This document shows, one piece after another, positions 33,362-42,006 of a stretch of 64,000 bases of DNA. Made by a program: the position numbers and the translations under genes. Under the pieces are notes generated by a model. That model saw nothing but the letters and a program-made list of their open reading frames with translations, ran no database searches and was not told the DNA's origin. The stretch's first letter is position 1. Every line of letters begins with the position of its first letter. Origin of the DNA: JAFKFH01 sp017307375 (lineage in GTDB: Bacteria > Pseudomonadota > Alphaproteobacteria > Ferrovibrionales > Ferrovibrionaceae). The stretch is from contig OZ245874.1 in assembly GCA_965229335.1 (NCBI GenBank), positions 4,712,001 to 4,776,000 of the forward strand. Reading direction: 5' to 3'.

Positions 33362-34375
33362 ATGTCGCAGCCCGCCCCAGCCGACTGGATCAAAGTGACG
33401 CCCGTCGGCCTGCATGTCGTCCCCGCCGACCTGCATGTCGACCCGGTCCGCCCGGTGGCCCGGGCGGCCATCACCCATGGCCACGGCGATCATGCCCGGC
33501 CGGGCCATGACGCGGTGCTGGCGACGGCCGAGACGCTGGCCATCATGAAGGCGCGCTTCGCCGACGACAGCGGCCGGCAGCCGCAGGCGGCACGCTACGG
33601 CGAACCAATCCGGCTGGGCGAGGTCGAGGTGACCTTCATGCCGGCCGGCCATGTGCTCGGCTCGGCCCAGATCCTGTTCGAGTATCGCGGCAGCCGGGTC
33701 GTCGTCTCCGGCGACTACAAGCGGCGGCGCGACCCGACCTGCCCGCCGTTCGAGCCGGTGACCTGCGACGTCTTCATCACCGAAGCGACCTTCGGCCTGC
33801 CGGTCTTCCGCCACCCCGACGATCGCGACGAGATCGCCAAGCTGCTGGCCGCCCGCGACCGCGAGCCCGAGCGCGCCATCCTGGTCGGCGCCTACGCCCT
33901 GGGCAAATGCCAGCGCGTCATCGCACTGCTGCGCGAGGCGGGCCACGACGCGCCGATCTACCTGCATGGCGCGCAGGAGGCGCTGTGCCGCCTTTATGAA
34001 AGTTTCGGCGTCGCGCTCGGCCCCCTGCGCTCGGCAACCGAGGCGACGAAGGCCGAGCTTGCCGGCGCCATCGTGCTAGCCCCGCCCGGCGCCACCGCCG
34101 ATCGCTGGATGCGCCGCCTGCCCGATCCGGTTACCGCCGTCGCCTCGGGCTGGATGCGCATCCGCCAACGCGCCAAGCAGCGCGGCGTCGAACTGCCGCT
34201 GGTGATTTCCGACCATGCCGACTGGGACGAGTTGCTGCAGACCGTCGAGGACGTGGATGCGCCCGAGGTCTGGGTCACCCATGGCCGCGAGGAAGCGCTG
34301 ATCCACGCGGTCACGCTGACCGGCCGTCGCGCCCTGGCGCTGGCCCTGGTCGGGTTCGACGAGGAAGGGCAATGA
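33362..34375 (+). CDS. Ligase-associated DNA exonuclease (metallo-beta-lactamase fold)
   Basis: The 337-residue protein has a metallo-beta-lactamase/beta-CASP type fold. The metal motif ITHGHGDHARPGH is at about residues 39-51, MPAGHVLGSAQIL at about 95-107, SGDYKRRRDP at about 116 and the terminal VISDHADWDELL and VWVTHGREEALIH. It matches the ligase-associated 3'-5' exonuclease family (SNM1-like) involved in DNA end processing. Its stop overlaps the start of the DNA ligase gene by four bases, so the two proteins are made together. The ligase-associated helicase (Lhr-type) and phosphoesterase often found in the same cluster are absent here. Confidence 0.93.
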   Translation: MSQPAPADWIKVTPVGLHVVPADLHVDPVRPVARAAITHGHGDHARPGHDAVLATAETLAIMKARFADDSGRQPQAARYGEPIRLGEVEVTFMPAGHVLGSAQILFEYRGSRVVVSGDYKRRRDPTCPPFEPVTCDVFITEATFGLPVFRHPDDRDEIAKLLAARDREPERAILVGAYALGKCQRVIALLREAGHDAPIYLHGAQEALCRLYESFGVALGPLRSATEATKAELAGAIVLAPPGATADRWMRRLPDPVTAVASGWMRIRQRAKQRGVELPLVISDHADWDELLQTVEDVDAPEVWVTHGREEALIHAVTLTGRRALALALVGFDEEGQ

Positions 34376-35943
34376 AGGCTTTCGCCGAGCTGCTCGACGG
34401 CCTCGTCTACACCCCGGGCCGCGAGGCGAAGCTGCGCCGGCTGACCGCGTATTTCCGCGACACCCCCGACCCCGACCGCGGCTATGCGCTGGCGGCACTG
34501 ACCGGCAACCTGTCGCTGAAGACGGCCAAGCCGGCGATGATCCGCCAGTTGGTGGCCGAGCGGGTCGACCCGATCCTGTTCGGCTGGTCCTACGACTATG
34601 TCGGCGATCTGGCCGAGACCTGCGCGCTGATCTGGCCGACCATGGCCGAACCGGCCCAGACCCCACGCCTGGCCAGAGTTATCGAAGACCTGCAGGCGGC
34701 CCATCGTGCCGAGGTGCCCGGGCTGATCGCCCGCTGGCTGGACAGCCTCGATGCCGGGCCGCGCTATGCGCTGCTGAAGCTCGTCACCGGTGGCCTGCGG
34801 GTCGGGGTCTCGGCAGGCTTGGCCAAGACCGCGCTGGCCCGGCTGGGGGCGATGCCGCCCGAGGAGATCGAGGAAGTCTGGCATGCCCTGGCGCCCCCCT
34901 ACGAGGCGCTGTTTGCCTATGCCGAGGGTCGGGGCCCGCGCCCGGACACGACCGAGAAGCTGACCTTCCGTGCCCCGATGCTGGCCCATCCGATCGACGA
35001 GGACGAGTTCGCAGCGCTGGATCCGGCGGATTTCCGCGCGGAATGGAAATGGGACGGCATCCGCGTCCAGCTGGTCTTGCGGGGCCACGAGGTGCGGATG
35101 TTCTCGCGCACCGGCGAGGATGTCGGGCCGGCCTTTCCCGATCTTCTGGAAACCCTGCACGGCGAGGCCACCCTCGATGGCGAACTGCTGGTCGGGGAAG
35201 CGCTCAGCCCCAGCGGTTTCGCCGACCTGCAGCAGCGGCTGAACCGCAAGACGGTGGATCGCGCGCTGATGCAGCGCTACCCCGCCTTCATGCGCGTCTA
35301 CGACATCCTGTTCGAAGGATCCGAGGACCTGCGCCCCCTGCCCTTCGACGCGCGGCGGGAACGGCTGGCCGCCTGGATCGGCCGCACCGCCCTGCCCCGG
35401 CTGGACCTGTCGCCGCTGATCGCCTTTTCCTCCTGGGACGACCTGGTCGACCATCGCCTGTCCTCCGGCGCCAGCGCCGCCGAGGGGTTGATGCTGAAAC
35501 GGCACGACAGCCCCTATGTCGCCGGGCGGCCGAAGGGCCTGTGGTACAAATGGAAACGCGACCCGCACCTGGTCGACGCGGTGCTGATGTATGCCCAGCG
35601 CGGCCACGGCAAGCGGTCGTCGTTCTATTCCGACTTCACCTTCGGCGTCTGGGCCGACGACGACGCGCTGGTGCCGGTCGGCAAGGCTTATTTCGGCTTT
35701 ACCGATGCCGAGCTGGTCGAACTCGACAAATGGGTGCGCAACAATACCGTCAACCGCTTCGGCCCGGTGCGCGAGGTCCGCGCCGGTCTCGTGCTGGAGA
35801 TCGCCTTCGAAGGCCTGGCCCGGTCGAACCGGCACAAATCGGGCGTGGCCATGCGCTTTCCCCGCATCAGCCGCATCCGCTGGGACAAGCCGCCGGCCGA
35901 GGCGGACCGGCTGGAAGCGCTGAGCCGGCTGCTGCCACCTTGA
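34372..35943 (+). CDS. ATP-dependent DNA ligase (LigB/C type, exonuclease-associated)
   Basis: The 523-residue ligase has an N-terminal DNA-binding domain (about 1-200) and the adenylation domain with catalytic lysine in EWKWDGIRVQLV (motif I, about residue 225). Later motifs are TLDGELLV (motif III), GLMLKRHDSPYVAGR (motif IV) and WYKWKRDP (motif V). An OB-fold follows, with FEGLARSNRHKSGVAMRFPR (motif VI). It seals nicks after ATP-dependent adenylation and is additional to the NAD-dependent ligase expected elsewhere. Its ATG overlaps the exonuclease stop. The pair is typical of alphaproteobacterial end-repair modules. Confidence 0.95.
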   Translation: MKAFAELLDGLVYTPGREAKLRRLTAYFRDTPDPDRGYALAALTGNLSLKTAKPAMIRQLVAERVDPILFGWSYDYVGDLAETCALIWPTMAEPAQTPRLARVIEDLQAAHRAEVPGLIARWLDSLDAGPRYALLKLVTGGLRVGVSAGLAKTALARLGAMPPEEIEEVWHALAPPYEALFAYAEGRGPRPDTTEKLTFRAPMLAHPIDEDEFAALDPADFRAEWKWDGIRVQLVLRGHEVRMFSRTGEDVGPAFPDLLETLHGEATLDGELLVGEALSPSGFADLQQRLNRKTVDRALMQRYPAFMRVYDILFEGSEDLRPLPFDARRERLAAWIGRTALPRLDLSPLIAFSSWDDLVDHRLSSGASAAEGLMLKRHDSPYVAGRPKGLWYKWKRDPHLVDAVLMYAQRGHGKRSSFYSDFTFGVWADDDALVPVGKAYFGFTDAELVELDKWVRNNTVNRFGPVREVRAGLVLEIAFEGLARSNRHKSGVAMRFPRISRIRWDKPPAEADRLEALSRLLPP

Positions 35944-35944
35944 T

Positions 35945-38900
35945 TCACGCCGGGCTGCGCGCGCCCTCGAGCAACCCGGCGAGATCGCCGGCCGGCATCG
36001 GCCTGCCCATCAGGTAACCCTGGCCCTTGCCGCAGCCGACCGCGAGCAGATAATCGCGCTGGGCCGCCGTCTCGATCCCTTCGGCAACGATGCCGACGCC
36101 CAGCGCGGCGGCCATGTTGACCATCGCCGAGACCACGGCGCAGTCCGAGGCGTTGCCGGGCAGCCCGGCGACGAAATCGCGGTCGATCTTGATCGACCCG
36201 ATCGGCAACTGCCGCAGCCGCAGCAGCGACGAATAGCCCTTGCCGAAGTCGTCGAGGGCGATGTCGATGCCCTCGGCGATCAGTTCGTCGAGCAGCGCGG
36301 CGGCGCGGCCGTCATCGGCCATCAGGCCGGTCTCGGTGATCTCGACGGTCAGCCGGCTGAGCGGCACGCGGGCGGCGCCGAAAATCTGGCGCAGGGTTTC
36401 AACCAACTCGGCATTGGGCGCGAACTGGCGGGGCGAGACGTTGACGGCGATCCGGAAGCGGTCAGGCAGGCAGGTCTGCCAGGCGGCCAGGTCGGCCGCG
36501 ACCTGGCGGACCACATGCTGGCCCAGGGCGACGATCATGCCGGTCTGTTCGGCGGCGGGAATAAAATCGTCGGGCCGGCGCAGGCTGCCGTCCGGCAGCC
36601 GCCAGCGCACCAGCGCCTCGGCCCCGATCATGCGGCCCGAGGCCAGGTCGACCTGCGGCTGGTACAGCACGAACAGCTCGTCCTCGGCCAATGCCCGCCG
36701 CAGGTCGCGCTCGAAGGTCAGCCGGCGGGTCAGGCGATCATTGAGATCGTCGGTGAAATAGCGGACGCCGCCACCGTTTTCCTTGGCGTGGTACATCGCG
36801 GCATCGGCGCTGCGCACCAGCGCGTCCATGTCGCGACCGTCGTCCGGAAACAGGGCGATGCCGACCGAGGCGCCGACATCGAGCTGCTGGCCGGCCAGTT
36901 CGAACGGCTGGATGATCGCCTGGCGCAGACGCTCGGCGACGGCGGCGACCGCCTCGGCATCGGTGACCGAGGGCATGATCACGCAGAATTCGTCCCCGCC
37001 GTAGCGCGCGACGGTATCGGACGGTCGAACCTGTTCGGCCAGCCGGGTTGCCGCCACCCGCAGCACCTGGTCGCCGACATGATGGCCGAGCGTATCGTTG
37101 ATCAGCTTGAACTTGTCGAGGTCGAGAAAGCACAGCCCGACCTTGGCACCCGAGCGCCGCGCCGCGTCGATCACCTGGCCCAGCCGATCCTGCAGCAGCC
37201 GGCGATTGGGCAGGTTGGTCACGTGGTCGAAATTGGCATAACGCCAGATCTTTTCCTCGTGCTCCTTGCGCTCGGACAGGTCGGTGAACATCGCGAAGCG
37301 GTGGGCGACCCGGCCGCTTTCGTCGCGCACCACCGCGATCGACAGCCAGACCGGCACCAGGTTGCGCGCCTTGGTCAGCGCCATCACCTCACCCTGCCAG
37401 GCGCCCTGGCGATCGATCGCCGCCTCGATCGACTGGCGCAATTCGGCATCGTGCCGGGTGGACAGCAAGTGGCGCAGGTCGAGGCCGCGGGCCTCGCGCG
37501 CGCTGTAGCCGAACAGCCTGGCGAACGCGTCGTTGGTATCGGCGACACCGCCGAGGTCGTTGAAGATCGCAATCGCCTCGCCGGTGCCCTGGAAGACCGA
37601 GGCGGCAAGACGCAGGGCTTCTTCGGCACGCTTGGCGGCCGAGATGTCCTCGACGATCGCGATCAGCACCGCGCCGTCGCCCAGGCGCATCTCGGCCGCA
37701 GCGAAAGCCAGGCGCACCCATGTGGTCTGCCCGGCCGCGGTCTGCGCCCGCGCCTCGACCGGCGGCGCCGTCTCGCCCTGATTGCCCTGCGCGATCGCCA
37801 TGGCGTCGGCGACGCCCATCCGGTCGCCGGGGCGGATCAGATCCCCCAGGCGCTGGCCCACCAGCGACGCGGCGGGGCGGTCCAGGATCGTCGAGAAGGC
37901 GACATTGACCTCGACGATGGTGCCGTCGGGACGCAGCAGGACCAGGCCCAGCGCGGCGTTCTCGAACATCGTGCGGAAGCGTTCCTCGCTCGACCGCAGC
38001 GCCGCCGCGGCCTCGCGCCGCGCGGTGATGTCGTGCAGGGTGGCCAGCCAGTAGACATGCCGGCGGGTCTGGACCTCGACCAGCGACAATTCGACCGGCA
38101 CCAGCCCGCCATCCAGTCGCCGCGCCAGCATTTCGCGGGCGATGCAGGGCACCGGCCCGGTCATCAGCAGGGCCGGCATCAACTCGCCGATCCGCCCGCC
38201 GGTCAGGTCGCCTGCCGGTTGGCCGAACAGGGTCTCGGCCTGGGGATTGGCATAGAGCACGTGGCGACCGTCCTGGTCGAGGATCAGGATCGCGTCGGTG
38301 GCGGCGGTGACGATGGTCTGGGTGCGGGCGACCGCTTCCTCGACCCGGTCGATCAGCGCGTTGTAGCGGCGGGCGATCCGGCCGACCTCGGTAAACGGTT
38401 CCTCGGGGACGCGCAGCGACAGGTCGGCGGTTTCGGCCTGACGCTCGATCACCTCGAAGAAATCATGCAGTTCGGTCCGGGCGCCGTGTTCGGAGACGTT
38501 GAGACCGGCGGTCTCGGCCTCGGCGGAAACCCGCAAGGGGAAGAAACGGGCGAACACCCACAACAGGGCCAGCGGCACGATGAAGGCGGCGACGAAGCAG
38601 GCAGCGATACCCTGCAGTTGCGCGCCGATCTGGCCCAGCCGGGACAGGCCGGTCCCGAGCGCTGCCGGATCGCCGAACAGCCCCACCGCCAGCGTGCCCC
38701 AGACACCGGCGCCGAGATGCACCGGCACGGCGCCGACCGCATCGTCGATCCGCAGACGCAGCAGCAGTGCCTCCAGCCCGGTCATCGCCAGGGCGCCCAC
38801 GGCACCGATCAAGAGGGCGGCTTCCGAGGTCGTCGCATGCGCGCTGGCCGTGACCGCGACCATGCCGGCGACGATGCCGTTCAGCAGGCCTTCGACCCGC

Positions 38901-39703
38901 ATCGTGCCGCTGGCCATGCGACCGAGCGCCAGGCCCGCGGCCCCGCCTGCCGCAGCACCGAGCGTCGTGTTCAGGATGATCAGCGGCACGCGCTCGTCGA
39001 ACTTCAGGGTCGACCCGCCGTTGAAGCCGAGCCAGCCGAACCAGAGGATCAGCACGCCCAGGCTGACCAGCGGCAGGCTGGACGGCACGATGTCGCGCGG
39101 CCGGCCGTTCGCATCGAAGCGACCGAGCCGCGGGCCGAGCAGGACCAGCAGCGCCAGCGAGAACCAGCCCCCGACCGAATGCACCGCGCTCGACCCCGCC
39201 CAGTCGACGAAACCGGCCTGGCCGAGCCAGCCGGTGAAATGCCCGGTCTCCGACCCGCCCCAGGCCCAATGGCCGAACAGCGGATAGGTCAGCCCGGCCA
39301 TCATCGCCGAGGTGAACAGATAGGCGGTGAAGCCCATGCGCTCGGCCACCGCACCCGAGATGATGGTGACCGAGGTCGAGCAAAACACGGTCTGGAAGAT
39401 GAAGAAGGCCAGGAGGTAGCCGCCGGCATCCGCGGGCACCAGGAAATGGCTGGTCCCGATCAGACCCGCGGCCGACCGGCCGAACATCAGCCCGAACCCG
39501 ACCGCCCAGAACACCAGCACCGCGACGACGAAGTCGGCGACGTTCTTCATCGCCACGTTGATCGCGTTCTTCGACCGGGTCATCCCGGTTTCCAGGCACA
39601 GGAAGCCGGCCTGCATCAGCATGACGAGGGCGGCGGCAACAATGATCCACAGGAGATCGAGCGGGGAAGGCGCAACCATGGGCGGTTGTCCAGCAAGAAG
39701 CAT
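35945..39703 (-). CDS. Ammonium-transporter / PAS / GGDEF-EAL fusion protein
   Basis: The 1252-residue protein begins with an Amt/Rh domain (about 1-390, eleven helices). It keeps the gating aspartate and first pore histidine in FVDWAGSSAVHSVGG and the second in VPVHLGAGVWGT. A short HAMP-like linker (about 400-450) and three PAS domains (about 450-815) follow. The GGDEF domain has active site RYGGDEF and an inhibitory RxxD site (RPSD) five residues before it. The EAL domain has AEALVRW, EITETGLM, DDFGKGYSSL and EGIET, so both synthesis and breakdown of cyclic di-GMP look possible. The ATG at 39703 was chosen over a TTG at 39745 and an ATG at 39679. It stands alone, convergent with the ligase gene. 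It probably couples ammonium sensing or transport to cyclic di-GMP. Confidence 0.93.
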   Translation of the reverse strand: MLLAGQPPMVAPSPLDLLWIIVAAALVMLMQAGFLCLETGMTRSKNAINVAMKNVADFVVAVLVFWAVGFGLMFGRSAAGLIGTSHFLVPADAGGYLLAFFIFQTVFCSTSVTIISGAVAERMGFTAYLFTSAMMAGLTYPLFGHWAWGGSETGHFTGWLGQAGFVDWAGSSAVHSVGGWFSLALLVLLGPRLGRFDANGRPRDIVPSSLPLVSLGVLILWFGWLGFNGGSTLKFDERVPLIILNTTLGAAAGGAAGLALGRMASGTMRVEGLLNGIVAGMVAVTASAHATTSEAALLIGAVGALAMTGLEALLLRLRIDDAVGAVPVHLGAGVWGTLAVGLFGDPAALGTGLSRLGQIGAQLQGIAACFVAAFIVPLALLWVFARFFPLRVSAEAETAGLNVSEHGARTELHDFFEVIERQAETADLSLRVPEEPFTEVGRIARRYNALIDRVEEAVARTQTIVTAATDAILILDQDGRHVLYANPQAETLFGQPAGDLTGGRIGELMPALLMTGPVPCIAREMLARRLDGGLVPVELSLVEVQTRRHVYWLATLHDITARREAAAALRSSEERFRTMFENAALGLVLLRPDGTIVEVNVAFSTILDRPAASLVGQRLGDLIRPGDRMGVADAMAIAQGNQGETAPPVEARAQTAAGQTTWVRLAFAAAEMRLGDGAVLIAIVEDISAAKRAEEALRLAASVFQGTGEAIAIFNDLGGVADTNDAFARLFGYSAREARGLDLRHLLSTRHDAELRQSIEAAIDRQGAWQGEVMALTKARNLVPVWLSIAVVRDESGRVAHRFAMFTDLSERKEHEEKIWRYANFDHVTNLPNRRLLQDRLGQVIDAARRSGAKVGLCFLDLDKFKLINDTLGHHVGDQVLRVAATRLAEQVRPSDTVARYGGDEFCVIMPSVTDAEAVAAVAERLRQAIIQPFELAGQQLDVGASVGIALFPDDGRDMDALVRSADAAMYHAKENGGGVRYFTDDLNDRLTRRLTFERDLRRALAEDELFVLYQPQVDLASGRMIGAEALVRWRLPDGSLRRPDDFIPAAEQTGMIVALGQHVVRQVAADLAAWQTCLPDRFRIAVNVSPRQFAPNAELVETLRQIFGAARVPLSRLTVEITETGLMADDGRAAALLDELIAEGIDIALDDFGKGYSSLLRLRQLPIGSIKIDRDFVAGLPGNASDCAVVSAMVNMAAALGVGIVAEGIETAAQRDYLLAVGCGKGQGYLMGRPMPAGDLAGLLEGARSPA

Positions 39704-39879
39704 GCCCTTGCTTTTCGTGAAGGCTATCGCCGGATCGACGCCCAATTACCAGGCAATCACGGAAGACTTGCCCATGAAATGGGCATATCAGGTCAAGGGA
39801 CCCGCGGGCATTGCCGGGCGCGGCGATCCGTGATTCTCTGATCCACGAAAGGGCACAGCAACCTCAGCGAGAAAGTCGG

Positions 39880-40554
39880 ATGAATCGTCCCACGGACGCC
39901 GCCCCCCGCCGGATCAAGGTCTGGGATCTGCCGGTCCGCCTCAGCCACTGGGTGATGGCCGGCCTGGTCGCCGCGTTGCTGGTCACCGGGTTCAAGGGCA
40001 ATCTCGGGCTGCATGTCCAGCTGGGGCAGATCCTGCTGGTCGTGCTGGCCTTCCGCATCGTCTGGGGCTTTCTCGGCTCGACCACCGCGCGGTTCACCGA
40101 CTTCATCCGCGGGCCGGCGGCGATCATCGGCTATCTGCGCACCGGCTTCTCGGCCACGCCCGGGCACAGCCCGGTCGGCGCGCTCAGCGTCGTCGCGCTG
40201 CTGGGGATCCTGTCCTGGCAGGTCGGGACCGGGCTGTTCTCGCAGGACGAGATCGGGATCGACCAGGGGCCGTTCGCGGGCAAGATCGCCGGCGAACTTT
40301 CCAGCCGCATTTCCGGCTGGCATTCGACCAGCAAGTGGATCGTGCTGGCGCTGATCGTGCTGCACATCCTGGCGATCTTCTATTACGCGATCGCCAAGCG
40401 GACCGACCTCGTCGGGCCGATGGTCACCGGATCGAAGAAAGTGGCGCCCGGATTGCCATGGCGCGATACGTCCGGCTACAGCCTGTTGCTGGCGACCGCC
40501 ATCCTGGCGCTGATCGCCGGGGGCTGGTTCGCGATCCTGAAACTGGCGGTCTAG
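39880..40554 (+). CDS. Cytochrome b561-type membrane protein
   Basis: The 224-residue protein begins RRIKVWDLPVRLSHWVMAG and has four to five hydrophobic helices (about 22-42, 50-68, 95-115, 150-170, 198-218). Histidines in RLSHWV, in LHVQLGQ and in GWHSTSKW/VLHILAIFYY are placed to bind two haems b. It belongs to the cytochrome b/b6-domain (b561) group that passes electrons across the inner membrane. The ATG at 39880 was preferred over the open frame from 39811. It faces a cytochrome c-prime gene on the opposite strand with a perfect palindrome between; such proteins are often electron-transfer partners. Confidence 0.92.
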   Translation: MNRPTDAAPRRIKVWDLPVRLSHWVMAGLVAALLVTGFKGNLGLHVQLGQILLVVLAFRIVWGFLGSTTARFTDFIRGPAAIIGYLRTGFSATPGHSPVGALSVVALLGILSWQVGTGLFSQDEIGIDQGPFAGKIAGELSSRISGWHSTSKWIVLALIVLHILAIFYYAIAKRTDLVGPMVTGSKKVAPGLPWRDTSGYSLLLATAILALIAGGWFAILKLAV

Positions 40555-40560
40555 AATGCA

Positions 40561-40590
40561 GCAGGCGCTGCCCGCGCGGGCAGCGCCTGC
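40561..40590. terminator. Perfect 30-bp palindrome between convergent cytochrome genes
   Basis: gcaggcgctgcccgc (40561-40575) is directly followed by its exact complement to 40590, giving a 15-bp stem with no spacer. It starts seven bases after the cytochrome b561 stop codon and ends 17 bases before the cytochrome c-prime stop. It probably acts as a bidirectional terminator or RNA-stabilising hairpin; there is no clear T run. Confidence 0.7.
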
Positions 40591-40607
40591 ATCAGGACGG
40601 GAAAGCT

Positions 40608-41057
40608 TCAGCCGGCGCGGTAATCGTCGTGGCAGGCCTTGCAGGCGCCGCCGGCGGCGCCGAACGCCGCCTTCAGCTTGTTCATGTCGCCCGACTTGGC
40701 GGCCGCGGCGATGTTCTCGGCGGCGGTGCCGAAATTGGCCGCCTTGGACTTGAAGTCGTCGAACTTTGCCCAGATCTCGGGCTTCGCCTTGGTATCGCCC
40801 TTGTCCGAGCCGGCGGGGAACAGCGCGGCGATGTTCTGCGCATTGGCAACCATCGTCAGCGCCGGGGCCTCGGCACCGGCGGTCGCGCCGTTGGCATCGA
40901 TCACGGCCTTCACCGCGCCCATCGCCGTGCGGTTCGATTGAAACAGGGCCTTGCGGGCGGCAATCGGGTCGCTCTGGGCCATCGACATGGCCAGCGGCAC
41001 CGCGACGGCCGCCGCAGCCAGCGCGGCCACGGCAGTCAAGCGCAACGAAACAGTCAT
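40608..41057 (-). CDS. Cytochrome c-prime (class II c-type cytochrome)
   Basis: The 149-residue protein has a signal peptide (about 1-27, cleaved before QSDPIAARK). It is a four-helix bundle with a single haem-binding motif CKACH close to the C-terminus (about 139-143), ending HDDYRAG. This places it in cytochrome c-prime/c556, periplasmic proteins that bind NO or transfer electrons. The N-terminal ARKALFQSNRTAMGAVK matches the first helix of the family. It converges on the cytochrome b561 gene, a common pairing. Which role dominates, NO binding or electron transfer, cannot be read here. Confidence 0.93.
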   Translation of the reverse strand: MTVSLRLTAVAALAAAAVAVPLAMSMAQSDPIAARKALFQSNRTAMGAVKAVIDANGATAGAEAPALTMVANAQNIAALFPAGSDKGDTKAKPEIWAKFDDFKSKAANFGTAAENIAAAAKSGDMNKLKAAFGAAGGACKACHDDYRAG

Positions 41058-41297
41058 GAAAGTCTCCTCGGTTCCCCGTCAGGTTCCTGGCGCATGCACC
41101 GCGCCACAGCGAACGATAGAATGATGCCGGGGCCCGCGGCAATTCGTCCCACCCGGCTGCGGCGATCACAAAATCGGCATCGTCCGCGTCACGCGGGTGT
41201 CGGTTGCGCGGCATGGTGAAGAATCTGGACGGATTGGCGAGATTGGCCCATCTTCGCCGCTTTCCGGTGACCGGACTGGCTGAAATCGAGTGGCGTG

Positions 41298-41882
41298 ATG
41301 GCTGAAATCAAGTCGATTTGCGTATATTGCGGTTCGCGCAACGGCGTCGACCCGCGGCATGTCGAGGCGGCGCGGACGCTGGGCACCCAGATGGCCCAGG
41401 CCGGTATCGAACTGGTCTATGGCGGCGGGCGCATCGGGCTGATGGGTGTCACCGCCGATGCGGTGCTGGCCGGCGGCGGGCGGGTCTGCGGCATCATCCC
41501 GCATCATCTGCAAACGGTCGAAGTCGGCCACCAGGGCCTTACCGAACTGCATGTCGTCGACTCGATGCACATCCGCAAGCAGATGATGTTCGAGCGCTCC
41601 GATGCTTTTGTGGTGCTGCCTGGGGGCATCGGCACGCTGGACGAAACCTTCGAGATGATCACCTGGCGGCAGTTGCGCCTGCACGACCGCCCGGTGGTGG
41701 TGGTCGACGTCGGCGGCTATTGGCAGCCTTACATCAAGATGATCGACCACATCATCGCGCAGGGTTTCGCCGGCCAGGAAATCCGCCGCCTTTACGACGT
41801 CGTCGACAGCGCGGAGGCGGTGCTGCCGCTGCTGGCGCGACTGCCGGAACCGGCTATCGAAGCCAAGCCCGAACGGCTCTAA
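41298..41882 (+). CDS. LOG-family protein (cytokinin riboside 5'-monophosphate phosphoribohydrolase type)
   Basis: The 194-residue Rossmann-like protein carries both hallmark motifs, GGGRIGLMG (about 45-53) and PGGIGTLDE (about 111-119). SICVYCGSRNG at the N-terminus and MIDHIIAQGF near the C-terminus also fit. LOG enzymes hydrolyse nucleoside 5'-monophosphates, releasing a base and ribose phosphate. In bacteria they may act on AMP or make cytokinins. The ATG at 41298 is directly preceded by a GTG at 41295 that could also initiate. It is followed by icd 124 bases later with a GC-rich hairpin-like stretch between. Confidence 0.93.
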   Translation: MAEIKSICVYCGSRNGVDPRHVEAARTLGTQMAQAGIELVYGGGRIGLMGVTADAVLAGGGRVCGIIPHHLQTVEVGHQGLTELHVVDSMHIRKQMMFERSDAFVVLPGGIGTLDETFEMITWRQLRLHDRPVVVVDVGGYWQPYIKMIDHIIAQGFAGQEIRRLYDVVDSAEAVLPLLARLPEPAIEAKPERL

Positions 41883-42006
41883 ACCACCCTTTGACGGCCC
41901 TGGCCGTGGTGCTAAGGTCGCGCCCGCGCGGGGCGCGCCGTCCGGGGGCGGGCTGTCTCGATCATGAAATATTCCTGCAAGTAACTGCTGAAGGACGCAA
42001 CTGACC

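Noticed and set aside
39769..39785. Small hairpin tgcccat-gaa-atgggca upstream of the Amt fusion gene
   Set aside because: It is short, and no nitrogen-regulator consensus or sigma-54 promoter could be recognised around it; chance is a sufficient explanation.
36515..39841. Long plus-strand open frame of 1108 codons
   Set aside because: It is antisense to the Amt-GGDEF-EAL gene and shows the low-complexity H/D/R/Q-rich composition of a GC-rich shadow frame with no recognisable domain.
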